In this document: piece by piece, positions 8,536 through 16,186 of the stretch
How positions within the stretch are numbered: the stretch's first letter is position 1
Layout of the letters: every line of letters begins with the position of its first letter
DNA from: CAVVNP01 sp963800235
Lineage (GTDB): Bacteria > Actinomycetota > Acidimicrobiia > Acidimicrobiales > Iamiaceae
Direction of reading: 5' to 3'
Assembly (NCBI GenBank): GCA_963800235.1
Contig: CAWDAD010000001.1
Location: forward strand, 1,922,001-1,986,000
Length of the DNA: 64,000 nucleotides
The notes under the pieces: generated by a model
The model's database searches: none
What the model saw: only the letters and a program-made list of their open reading frames with translations
What the model was told of the DNA's origin: nothing
Program-made: the position numbers and the translations under genes

Positions 8536-9296
8536 GGCTCGTTCCCCTCGTCGAGCGCCGCGGACGACTGGCTCTCGCCGTGGTCGTCGGCCGCGCCGGG
8601 CTCGGTGCCCTCGGCCGGCTCGTCCTCCTCGGGCATGGGCTCGACGTCGACCAGGCCGGGCCACGGCTTCAGCAGCCGGGGCAGCAGCGGGTAGTCCTTG
8701 CGGCCGGGGTTCCCCTCGAACCCGCCCGGCAGGTACAGGTGCGACAGGTTCGGGTGGCCGTCGAAGGTGATGCCGAACATCTCCCACGCCTCGCGCTCGT
8801 GCCAGTTGGCGCCGGGGTACACCGGGATCAGCGTCTCGATGTGCGGGTCGTCGGCATCGACGTCGGCCTTGAGGAACACCGCCGCGCTGGCGTCGGGCCG
8901 CTCGACCCGGGCGAAGACCTGGAACCGGGACTCGCCGCCGGCGTAGCCGGGCTCGGGCTGTCCGGGCTCCGCGGCCTCGTCCTCGTCGGCGGGACGGTCG
9001 AGGGTGCTGTCCTCGCTGCGCCCGTAGGGCGAGGGCAGCCAGTCGATGGCGCTGAGGAAGCTGAAGAAGGTGCAGCCCAGACGGGTGCGGGCCGCCTCCG
9101 CGGCGCGTCGCCAGGCACCGGCCGCGACCCGGACCCACAGGTCGACGCCGGGCACCAGGTGAGACTCGAGCAGGTCGTCGCCCAGCTCGTCGGCCAGCTC
9201 GGCGAGGAGCTGCTCACGGTGCTCGTCGGTGACCGCCGCGTCGTCGACCTCGTCGGCCGCAGGGGTCGCCTCGTCAGTCGACGACAATGGGGTCAC
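8532..9296 (-). CDS. nuoC: NADH-quinone oxidoreductase subunit C, first complex I
   Basis: 30-kDa-type hydrophilic subunit, 254 residues. The signature appears as ANWHEREAWEMFGITFDGHP near residues 164-183, then LYLPGGFEGNPGRKDYPL. Two acidic low-complexity stretches are added: one at about 97-115 (DEDEAAEPGQPEPG) and a C-terminal tail of about 35 residues rich in Glu, Asp and Ser. The start at 9296 makes the gene overlap nuoB by 23 nt, and its stop overlaps the nuoD start. The acidic additions make it longer than a typical NuoC of about 200 residues. Confidence 0.95.
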   Translation of the reverse strand: MTPLSSTDEATPAADEVDDAAVTDEHREQLLAELADELGDDLLESHLVPGVDLWVRVAAGAWRRAAEAARTRLGCTFFSFLSAIDWLPSPYGRSEDSTLDRPADEDEAAEPGQPEPGYAGGESRFQVFARVERPDASAAVFLKADVDADDPHIETLIPVYPGANWHEREAWEMFGITFDGHPNLSHLYLPGGFEGNPGRKDYPLLPRLLKPWPGLVDVEPMPEEDEPAEGTEPGAADDHGESQSSAALDEGNEP

Positions 9297-9774
9297 CTCG
9301 CCAACGTTCGGACATGTCCTCGTGCTGGATCCGCTCCTGCAGCAGCACGATGCCCTCGAGCAGGGCCTCGGGGCGGGGCGGGCAGCCGGGGACGTAGACG
9401 TCGACGGGCACGACCTGGTCGACGCCCTTGGTCACCGAGTACGAGTCCCAGTAGGGGCCACCGCAGTTGGCGCAGGAGCCCATGGAGATGACGTACTTGG
9501 GGTCGGGCATCTGCTCGTACAGGCGACGGATGGCGGGCACCATCTTGTCGGTGACGGTGCCCGAGATGATCACCAGGTCGGACTGCCGAGGCGACGCCGG
9601 CAGGGGGATGACCCCGAGGCGCATCACGTCGTAGCGGGGGGAGCCGAAGGCCGCCCCCATCTCGATGGCGCAGCACGCCAGCCCCCACTGGTACGCCCAG
9701 AGGGAGTAGCGCCGGGAGAGGTTGAGCAGCTTGGTCAGGGATGTGGGGATCTTGCCGCTCTCGACGAGGCCCAT
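9274..9774 (-). CDS. nuoB: NADH-quinone oxidoreductase subunit B, first complex I
   Basis: Carries cluster N2, the last iron-sulfur centre before quinone; 166 residues. All four cluster ligands are visible: the tandem pair in GLACCAIEMG (about residues 34-35), the cysteine of SMGSCANCGGPYW and that of VYVPGCPPRPEA. An additional cysteine is present in CANCGG. The gene overlaps nuoC at its 3' end and is 28 nt from nuoA. It is intact, so this 11-subunit enzyme keeps the whole N6-N2 electron path. Confidence 0.97.
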   Translation of the reverse strand: MGLVESGKIPTSLTKLLNLSRRYSLWAYQWGLACCAIEMGAAFGSPRYDVMRLGVIPLPASPRQSDLVIISGTVTDKMVPAIRRLYEQMPDPKYVISMGSCANCGGPYWDSYSVTKGVDQVVPVDVYVPGCPPRPEALLEGIVLLQERIQHEDMSERWRGDPIVVD

Positions 9775-9802
9775 CAGCGCCCTTCGCCCGTCCCGCGAGC
9801 CG

Positions 9803-10168
9803 TCACAGCCACCGCAGCACCCCCTTGCGCCAGGCGTAGACCAGCCCGAGGGCCAGGACCAGGATGAAGATCCCCATCTCGGTCACGCCGAACCAACCGT
9901 AGGCCTCCAGGCGGGTCGCCCAGGGGAAGATGAAGACGGCCTCGACGTCGAACATGACGAAGAGGACGGCGAAGATGTAGTAGCGGATCTCGGCCTGGGA
10001 CCATCCCATGCCGACGGGATCGACCCCGCTCTCGTAGTTGAGGTACTTCTGGGCCTGCGGCCGCACGGGTCGCAGCACCTTGCCCAGGCTCAGGACCCCG
10101 GCCAGCAGGCCCACCGCCACGGCGCTGAAGATCGCGACCGTGAGGTACGAGCGGAGGAAGTCCGACAT
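9803..10168 (-). CDS. nuoA: NADH-quinone oxidoreductase subunit A, first complex I
   Basis: Three-helix membrane subunit at the arm junction, 121 residues. The conserved loop YESGVDPVGMGWSQAEIRYY differs from the usual cysteine-containing loop (here the Cys is replaced, giving YESG rather than YECG). FAVLFVMFDVEAVFIFPWA follows. It is the first gene of the operon. The ATG at 10168 has no ribosome-binding site but lies 9 nt downstream of a good -10 element, consistent with a nearly leaderless mRNA. The second NuoA (30023-30496) keeps YECG. Confidence 0.96.
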   Translation of the reverse strand: MSDFLRSYLTVAIFSAVAVGLLAGVLSLGKVLRPVRPQAQKYLNYESGVDPVGMGWSQAEIRYYIFAVLFVMFDVEAVFIFPWATRLEAYGWFGVTEMGIFILVLALGLVYAWRKGVLRWL

Positions 10169-10177
10169 CAGCGGGGG

Positions 10178-10207
10178 AATCTAGTGACCGCGCTGACAAG
10201 GGGCCAA
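10178..10207 (-). promoter_or_regulatory. Predicted promoter of the first nuo operon
   Basis: On the minus strand, TTGGCC (10202-10207) and TAGATT (10178-10183) are separated by 18 bp, and the nuoA ATG begins 9 nt after the -10. Transcription would start about 3 nt before the codon. A GTGA-N-TGAC dyad, TAGTGACCGCGCTGACAA (10182-10199), overlaps the -10 and spacer. It matches 14 of 18 positions of a Rex-type operator but lacks the second TCAC core, so the operator call is weak. Confidence 0.45.
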
Positions 10208-10248
10208 AGCTGGTGTACTGCCCAAGTCGGACCCGTTCAGAGGGGGAG
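10193..10248 (+). promoter_or_regulatory. Predicted promoter and ribosome site of the enoyl reductase gene
   Basis: CTGACA (10193-10198) and TGTACT (10214-10219) form a -35/-10 pair with a short 15-bp spacer. AGGGGGAG (10241-10248) lies 5 nt before the GTG start at 10254 and decides that start. The 85-bp divergent gap with nuoA holds both promoters. Confidence 0.35.
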
Positions 10249-10253
10249 ATGCC

Positions 10254-11024
10254 GTGCTGCTGGCCGACCGCAAGGTGCTCGTGACCGGTGTGCTGACCCC
10301 GTCCTCGCTGGCGTGGTCGTGCGCCCGGGCGGCCCAGGAGCAGGGGGCGGAGGTGCTGCTGACCTCCTTCGGCCGGGCCCGGTCGGCCACCGAGCGGGCC
10401 GCCCGCCGGCTGCCACGACCGGCCGAGGTGCTCGAGCTCGACGTGACGCGGGACGAGGACCTCGCCGCCCTGGCCGGACGGGTCGGCGAGCGCTGGGACC
10501 GGATCGACGGGGTGGTGCACGCCATCGCCTTCGCCCCGCCGAGCTGCATCGGCCAGGACGACGGGATCCTGGCCGCAGGGTGGGACGAGGTGGCCGTCGC
10601 CCTGCGGATCTCGGCCCACTCCCTCGCGGCGCTGGCTCGAGCCCTGCGGCCCCGGTTGGCACCGGGGGCGTCGATCGTCGGCCTCGACTTCGACGCGTCC
10701 CGGGCCTGGCCCCGGTACGACTGGATGGGCGTGGCCAAGGCGGCCCTCGAGTCGACCGCCCGCTACCTGGCGCGGGACCTCGGGCCTGACGGGACCCGGG
10801 TGAACCTGGTGGCGGCGGGACCGCTGCGCACCGTCGCCGCCCGCAGCATCCCCGACTTCGCCCGGTTCGAGGCGGTGTGGCAGGAGCGGGCGCCGCTCGG
10901 CTGGTCGGTCGACGACGCCGAGCCGGTGGCCCGGGCCGTGGTCAGCCTGCTGTCCGACTGGTGGCCGGCGACCACCGGGGAGATCGTCCACGTCGACGGC
11001 GGGGCCCACGCCGTCGGGGCCTGA
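10254..11024 (+). CDS. fabI: Enoyl-[acyl-carrier-protein] reductase, InhA/FabI type
   Basis: NADH-dependent enoyl reductase of type II fatty acid synthesis, 256 residues, a short-chain dehydrogenase fold. The N-terminal ADRKVLVTGVLTPSSLAW is the FabI variant of the nucleotide motif, where GVLTPSS replaces the usual glycine-rich repeat. The catalytic pair is in RYDWMGVAKAALES (Tyr-x6-Lys), very like mycobacterial InhA. NLVAAGPLRTVAARSIP matches the substrate loop. The GTG start follows a strong AGGGGGAG. It stands alone, divergent from the first nuo operon and convergent with the glycosyltransferase. Confidence 0.92.
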   Translation: MLLADRKVLVTGVLTPSSLAWSCARAAQEQGAEVLLTSFGRARSATERAARRLPRPAEVLELDVTRDEDLAALAGRVGERWDRIDGVVHAIAFAPPSCIGQDDGILAAGWDEVAVALRISAHSLAALARALRPRLAPGASIVGLDFDASRAWPRYDWMGVAKAALESTARYLARDLGPDGTRVNLVAAGPLRTVAARSIPDFARFEAVWQERAPLGWSVDDAEPVARAVVSLLSDWWPATTGEIVHVDGGAHAVGA

Positions 11025-11043
11025 CCGGCTCGTCGCCCGGACG

Positions 11044-12579
11044 TCAGGGGCCGCGCCGCGCCGCCGCGGCGGGCTCCCGGCCGTGCCGCCAGGCCACCGC
11101 GCCCGCGGCCAGGGCCACGACGAGGAGGGGGATGGTGGTCAACCGGAAGCGGTTGTTCTCACCCACCTCGGTGAGCTGGGTCACCACCAGCGTGGTCACG
11201 AGCACCCAGGCCAGGTAGGCGGGGAGCAGCGCGCCGACGCCGGAGCCCGACCGCCGGGCCCGGAGCGCCAGCGCCACGGCGGCCACGAGGCCGAGCGGCT
11301 CGGCGACCACGAGGACCCACTCGGTGTGCCCCGGCAGGAAGCTGCCGAAGTCGGCGCCGTAGGGCGACGGCGGGCCGCCGAGCGATCCGAGCAGGGCCGC
11401 CTCGACCCGGCCGGGGAGGCGCAGCGTCGACCGGTTCGCCGGGCCCGATCGGGCGTCAGGGGTGGTCGGGTAGAAGAAGATGGCGGTGGCCTGCTCGGCG
11501 GTGCGGACGAGCACGACCGGCTGGTGGCGGAGCACGGCGAGGCTCTCGGACTGCAGGGCGTGCAGGCACGGGACCGCCGACCGCTGGTTCAGGTTGGTGA
11601 AGCGGTACTGCGGGAGGGCGGCGCGGATGGGTCGGTCGAGCACCCCGGCGTGGCCGTAGGGGCCCGCATGCGGGTAGCGGGCGGCGGCGTCGGCGCAGGA
11701 GAAGGGTGCGGTGGACACCGCGGTGATGACCCCGTCCGAGACGAGCCGACGGCGCTCGCTCGGGGACAGCTGGGGCTCGGTGACGCGGTGCAGGTTCAGA
11801 CCCTCGAGCGTCCCGGTGGTGAACCACCCGAACACGACCTGGTTCTTGGTCGCCACCAGCAGTCCGGCCACCACCGGCACGGCGAGGGCCAGGAGGATCG
11901 CCCGCCGCGCCCGACCGCGGCACACCACCCCGAGCGCCACGGCGAGGACCAGCAGCCACACCGGGTGGTAGAGGGACCGGGTGAGGGCCAGCGCGGTCAG
12001 GCTGGCGGAGAAGCCGACGAGGGCGCCTCGACCGGCGCCGCCGGCCCAGCGCTGCAGGCACCGGGCGGCCACCACCAGCAGCAGGATCTCGGCGTGGACG
12101 TAGAAGAGCTCGTTCTCGAACTCCACGAACGACGGGCTGACCACCACCGCCACCGTGGCGGCCACCGCCCACCGAGGCCACAGCCCGACCCCCCGGAGCA
12201 GCTCCAGGAGGTTGAGGGCGATGGCCACCGAAGCCAGCAGGTACAGGGCCTGGAAGCCCAGCCCCGACCACGATCCGAACAGCCGGAACCCGATGCCGAG
12301 GAAGAGGTTGAACAGCGGCGGCTGCAGGTGGAAGTACCAGACGGTGGAGAAGGTGTCGTGGGTCAGCAGGTCGCGGTCGGCCACCTGCAGCGCGGCGTCG
12401 ATGAAGTGGCCGTCGAAGCGCACCCCGGCGATCCAGTACGCGACCCGGCTGCCGAGCAGGCAGGCCAGCACCACCGCCCGCCCGGTCGTCAACCGGGACC
12501 TCAGCTCGGCCGACCGCGCTCCGGGGGTGCCGCTGCGGCGCTCGGCTGGAGCCCTCGTCGGCCCCGCCACGCCGGTCAC
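11044..12579 (-). CDS. GT-C-like integral membrane glycosyltransferase (PMT/ArnT-like)
   Basis: Predicted polyprenyl-phosphate-sugar-dependent glycosyltransferase, 511 residues with about 11 hydrophobic segments. The first extracytoplasmic loop holds acidic residues (FDGHFIDAALQVADRD) followed by FHLQPPLFNLFLGIGFRLFG, the pattern of PMT_2-type enzymes. A large soluble loop lies at about 285-400. The GTG at 12579 overlaps the upstream stop as GTGA. It is coupled to the acyltransferase gene, which suggests both modify the same cell-surface glycan. Substrate and acceptor cannot be deduced. The family call is moderate; a general membrane-protein reading is the alternative. Confidence 0.7.
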   Translation of the reverse strand: MTGVAGPTRAPAERRSGTPGARSAELRSRLTTGRAVVLACLLGSRVAYWIAGVRFDGHFIDAALQVADRDLLTHDTFSTVWYFHLQPPLFNLFLGIGFRLFGSWSGLGFQALYLLASVAIALNLLELLRGVGLWPRWAVAATVAVVVSPSFVEFENELFYVHAEILLLVVAARCLQRWAGGAGRGALVGFSASLTALALTRSLYHPVWLLVLAVALGVVCRGRARRAILLALAVPVVAGLLVATKNQVVFGWFTTGTLEGLNLHRVTEPQLSPSERRRLVSDGVITAVSTAPFSCADAAARYPHAGPYGHAGVLDRPIRAALPQYRFTNLNQRSAVPCLHALQSESLAVLRHQPVVLVRTAEQATAIFFYPTTPDARSGPANRSTLRLPGRVEAALLGSLGGPPSPYGADFGSFLPGHTEWVLVVAEPLGLVAAVALALRARRSGSGVGALLPAYLAWVLVTTLVVTQLTEVGENNRFRLTTIPLLVVALAAGAVAWRHGREPAAAARRGP

Positions 12580-14531
12580 CCGCCGCGAGCGGACGCGCCG
12601 GTCGGCTTGGTGCCCGCCCCGCCCGACGGCGAGGTCGTGGCCGGCGCGGGGTCGCGGCGGCTGCCCAGGTAGGTGCGGATCCGGGGCACCAGCCAGCTCC
12701 AGATCCGGGCCGAGCCCTCGGCGGTCGGGTGGGCGCCGTCGGGCCGGAGGCTCTCGATGTTGTCCTGGCCCTGGGGGCCGTCGCACACCAGCGAGGCGTA
12801 GTCCACCACCTCGACACCGGGGTTCCGGGCGGCCACGGCCCGCAGCTCGTCGTTGACGTCGGCCCGACGGCCGGGGTCGCGGGCGGCGGTGTCGGTACCG
12901 GCCGCCGCCCACGTGTAGCAGGGGACGTCGAAGAAGACGATGGGCGCCGCGCTCTCGGACCGGAGGGTGTCGATGGCGAGCTGGACCCGCTGGCCGTAGT
13001 AGGAGCGCCAGCGCGGGGAGCCGACCTCGAGGCGCCGGTCGTCGACCAGCGGGTCGAACAGCTGGCGGAGGCCGAGCACGACCACGATGGCGTCGGGGCG
13101 GGTCGTGGCGCCCAGGCGCCACTGCGCCGGCCACTGCGAGCAGCCCGGCTCGGCCTGGTTCGTCGTGTCACCGACGTAGACGGTGTCGCCGATGATGTCG
13201 CACTGGCTGTGCCACACCACGCTGGTGTGCACGCGGAGGTCGGCCGGGACGTCGCGGGTGAGCGCCCAGGCCACCGAGTCACCCACGACCAGCAGGTCGA
13301 GGTCGCCCTGGCGGGGGGACGGCCTGGCCACCTCGATGCCGCCGCCGGTCTTCGGGATCGGGAGCGGGAGGCTCCCCACGGCGAAGATGCCCAGCGCCAG
13401 GGCCACCGCCGTCACGGAGCCGACCGCCGAGGTCAGCCGCCAGCGGGTGCGGAACCGGGGCCAGCCGCGCCGGATGGGCATCTCGAACAGGTAGGTGGAG
13501 ATCGAGGCGATGGCGAGGGCGATGGCGGTCTGCACGCCGGCCAACGGCCAGCCGGAGAGGCCCAGCCGCCTGCTGTCGAGCAGCACGTCGATCGGCCAGT
13601 GCCACAGGTAGAGGGCGTAGGAGACGATGCCGAGGTAGCGCAGCGGCGGGAACTGCAGCAGCCAGGACAGGGGTCCCGACTCGACCAGCACCGACGAGGC
13701 CACGACCGTCGCGCCGAGGAGGGCGACCAGCAGGAAGCCGCCCCGGTACATCCAGTCGGCCTGCTCCCGGCCGAGCACCACGATGGCGGCGAACCCGGTG
13801 GCGCCGGCCAGGCCGAGGGCGCGGAGCTGGAACAGCCGCCGGGCCGACGGGACGGGCCGGCGGAACAGGAAGACCGCCAGCCCGGCGCCGACCAGCAGGG
13901 TCTGGGCCCGGGCATCGGTGCCGTAGTAGGCCCGCGAGAGGTCGCCACCGCTCAGCCAGGCCATCCACCCGGCCGACACCGCAGCCAGCGCGACGATGAT
14001 CGCCAGCAGCTGTCGCCGGCTCCGCAGCACCTTCAGCAGCAGCCACAGGAGCGGCGGCCAGACCAGGTACCACTGCTCCTCGACCGCCAGCGACCAGGTG
14101 TGGCGCAGCGGTGAGAGGGCGAAGGACTGGAAGTAGGACTGGCCGGTGAGCACGAAGTGCCAGTTGGCCACGTAGAAGAGGGTCGAGAGCCCGTCGCCCC
14201 GCAGGCCGTGCAGCATCGGCTGGTCGTCGACGACTCGGGCGAACACGAGGATCGCGGCGAGGACGACCAGCAGGGCGGGGACGAGCCGCCGGAACCGGCG
14301 ACCCCAGAAACCCGGCAGGTCGATGCCGCCCCGACGGTGGTGCTCGACCAGCAGCAGGGTGGTGATCAGGTACCCGCTGAGCACGAAGAACAGGTCGATG
14401 CCCAGGTAGCCGCCGGGCAGCACGCCGAGGCCGGTGTGGAACACGACCACGAGCGCGATGGCGATCCCCCGCAACCCGTCGAGCCGTGGGATGTGGGGGA
14501 TGCGGGTCGCGGCGCGTCCCTCGTCCTCCAT
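12576..14531 (-). CDS. Acyltransferase-3 / SGNH-hydrolase fusion (OafA-like)
   Basis: O-acyltransferase predicted to acetylate an extracellular glycan, about 651 residues from the ATG at 14531. The N-terminal half is an acyltransferase-3 domain: RLDGLRGIAIALVVVFHTG with the catalytic histidine, then LGIDLFFVLSGYLITTLLL and about ten helices. The C-terminal about 250 residues form a periplasmic SGNH domain with GDSV and the D-x-x-H of RPDGAHPTAEG. A GTG 75 nt upstream (14606) would add 25 residues; neither start has a clear ribosome site, and the ATG gives the usual short lead before the RLDGLR motif. Coupled by GTGA to the glycosyltransferase. Confidence 0.9.
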   Translation of the reverse strand: MEDEGRAATRIPHIPRLDGLRGIAIALVVVFHTGLGVLPGGYLGIDLFFVLSGYLITTLLLVEHHRRGGIDLPGFWGRRFRRLVPALLVVLAAILVFARVVDDQPMLHGLRGDGLSTLFYVANWHFVLTGQSYFQSFALSPLRHTWSLAVEEQWYLVWPPLLWLLLKVLRSRRQLLAIIVALAAVSAGWMAWLSGGDLSRAYYGTDARAQTLLVGAGLAVFLFRRPVPSARRLFQLRALGLAGATGFAAIVVLGREQADWMYRGGFLLVALLGATVVASSVLVESGPLSWLLQFPPLRYLGIVSYALYLWHWPIDVLLDSRRLGLSGWPLAGVQTAIALAIASISTYLFEMPIRRGWPRFRTRWRLTSAVGSVTAVALALGIFAVGSLPLPIPKTGGGIEVARPSPRQGDLDLLVVGDSVAWALTRDVPADLRVHTSVVWHSQCDIIGDTVYVGDTTNQAEPGCSQWPAQWRLGATTRPDAIVVVLGLRQLFDPLVDDRRLEVGSPRWRSYYGQRVQLAIDTLRSESAAPIVFFDVPCYTWAAAGTDTAARDPGRRADVNDELRAVAARNPGVEVVDYASLVCDGPQGQDNIESLRPDGAHPTAEGSARIWSWLVPRIRTYLGSRRDPAPATTSPSGGAGTKPTGASARGG

Positions 14532-14665
14532 GGCGCCGGTCAGTCTGTCAGCCGGCAGCGGGATGACCACCGGCACCGGGGACCGCCCCGAGCCGGTGCG
14601 CGCCACCGTGGATCATCGCCGGACATCCGACACCAATCGGCCGGATCGCCGCCGGGGTGAGCCGC

Positions 14666-16186
14666 TCAGGGCTCGGCGACGAGGCGCGGCACGGCGTCGC
14701 GCGACACGTGGCTGAGCGGCTGGGGGAAGAAGCCGATGCCCAGGGTGAGGACGAAGGCGATCACCAGGGCGATGGTGGCGGCGGCCGGCTGGCGGACCCG
14801 GCGGCGGGGCTCGGCCTCGGCCTCCTCACCGTCGGTCGAGTACATGGTCGACACGATCCGCAGGTAGAGGAAGGCGGAGATGACCGCCGAGACCATGGCG
14901 GCCACGCCGAGCAGGTAGGAGTGGGCGTCGACGGCGGCGGCGATCACGTAGAACTTGGCCATGAACCCGCTGGTCAGGGGCACGCCGGCCTGGGCCAGCA
15001 GGAAGACGGTGAAGGCGAAGGCCAGCAGGGGCTGGCGGCGGGCCAGACCCCGGTAGTCGTCGAGGTCCTGGTGGCCGTCGCCCTTGCGGCCGGCGAGGGT
15101 GACGACCCCGAAGCTGCCGACCACCAGGAAGGTGTAGACGGCGAGGTAGAAGAGCGACGCCGAGATGCCGGCCCGGTTGGCGGCCTCGAGGCCGACCAGG
15201 ATGAACCCGGCGTGGTTGATCGACGAGTAGGCGAGCATGCGCTTCACGTCGCGCTGGACCACGGCGAGGATGGCGCCGACGAACAGGGTGGCGATGGCCA
15301 GCCCGTACACGAGCGGCTGCCAGTCGACCCGGTAGCTGCCGAAGGCCAGGTAGAAGGCCCGGAGCAGCCCGGCGAAGCCGGCGACCTTCACCCCCGACGC
15401 CATGTAGGACACCACCGGGCTGGGCGAGCCCTGGTACACGTCGGGCACCCAGGAGTGGAACGGGGCCAGCGCCACCTTGAACCCGAAGCCGACGAGGAGC
15501 AGGGCGAAGCCGGTGAGCAGCAGGCCGTTGGAGGCCAGCACGTTGGTGGCCAGGAAGGCGTTGATGCGGATCAGGCTGGTCGAGCCGGTGGCGCCGTAGA
15601 CGAAGGCGATGCCGTAGAGGAAGAAGGCGGAGGAGAACGCCCCGAGGACGAAGTACTTGAGCGCCGCCTCGGCCGACCGGCGCCGCCGACGGTGCAGCCC
15701 GGCCAGCACGTACACGGCGATGGAGAGGATCTCGAGACCGAGGAACATGACGACGAGGTCGTTGGCCGACGCCATGATGACCCCGCCGGAGGCCGACAGC
15801 AGGAGCAGCACGTAGCCCTCGGGACCCAGCAGGTCCTCGCGCTCGAGGTACCCGTTCAGGAGCAGGGCGGCCATGATCACCGCCAGGGCGATGACCACGG
15901 TGAGGAAGAGCGAGAAGCCGTCGACCCCCACCGCCCCGGCCACCACGCTGTAGGCGCCGTGGGCGTGCACGTCGCGCCAGAGGGGCACGACGGTCGCGAT
16001 CGAGGCGCTGGCGACGGCCACGGTGAAGGTGGCCTGCCACCCGAACCGGGTCCGCCTCGGCAGCAGCGCCGAGAGCACCAGCAGGACGACCGCCCCGCCG
16101 ATCAGGACCAGGGCGGGCTCGAGCGGGGTCCAGTCGACGCGCGGTCGGACGAGCGGCGGGGCGACGGCGGCGAGCAGCGGGAGCAT
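14666..16186 (-). CDS. nuoN: NADH-quinone oxidoreductase subunit N, second complex I
   Basis: Antiporter-like pump subunit of the second complex I, 506 residues. MFLGLEILSIAVYVLAGLH holds the helix-5 glutamate, GFGFKVALAPFHSWVPDVYQ the lysine, and RDVKRMLAYSSINHAGFILV the next conserved segment. The ATG at 16186 overlaps the nuoM stop by one base (TGATG). It is the last gene of the bc-nuo run; the 134 nt from its stop to the acyltransferase start hold no other gene. A basic run of four arginines (HRRRRRSAEAALKYF) follows the first third. Confidence 0.97.
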   Translation of the reverse strand: MLPLLAAVAPPLVRPRVDWTPLEPALVLIGGAVVLLVLSALLPRRTRFGWQATFTVAVASASIATVVPLWRDVHAHGAYSVVAGAVGVDGFSLFLTVVIALAVIMAALLLNGYLEREDLLGPEGYVLLLLSASGGVIMASANDLVVMFLGLEILSIAVYVLAGLHRRRRRSAEAALKYFVLGAFSSAFFLYGIAFVYGATGSTSLIRINAFLATNVLASNGLLLTGFALLLVGFGFKVALAPFHSWVPDVYQGSPSPVVSYMASGVKVAGFAGLLRAFYLAFGSYRVDWQPLVYGLAIATLFVGAILAVVQRDVKRMLAYSSINHAGFILVGLEAANRAGISASLFYLAVYTFLVVGSFGVVTLAGRKGDGHQDLDDYRGLARRQPLLAFAFTVFLLAQAGVPLTSGFMAKFYVIAAAVDAHSYLLGVAAMVSAVISAFLYLRIVSTMYSTDGEEAEAEPRRRVRQPAAATIALVIAFVLTLGIGFFPQPLSHVSRDAVPRLVAEP

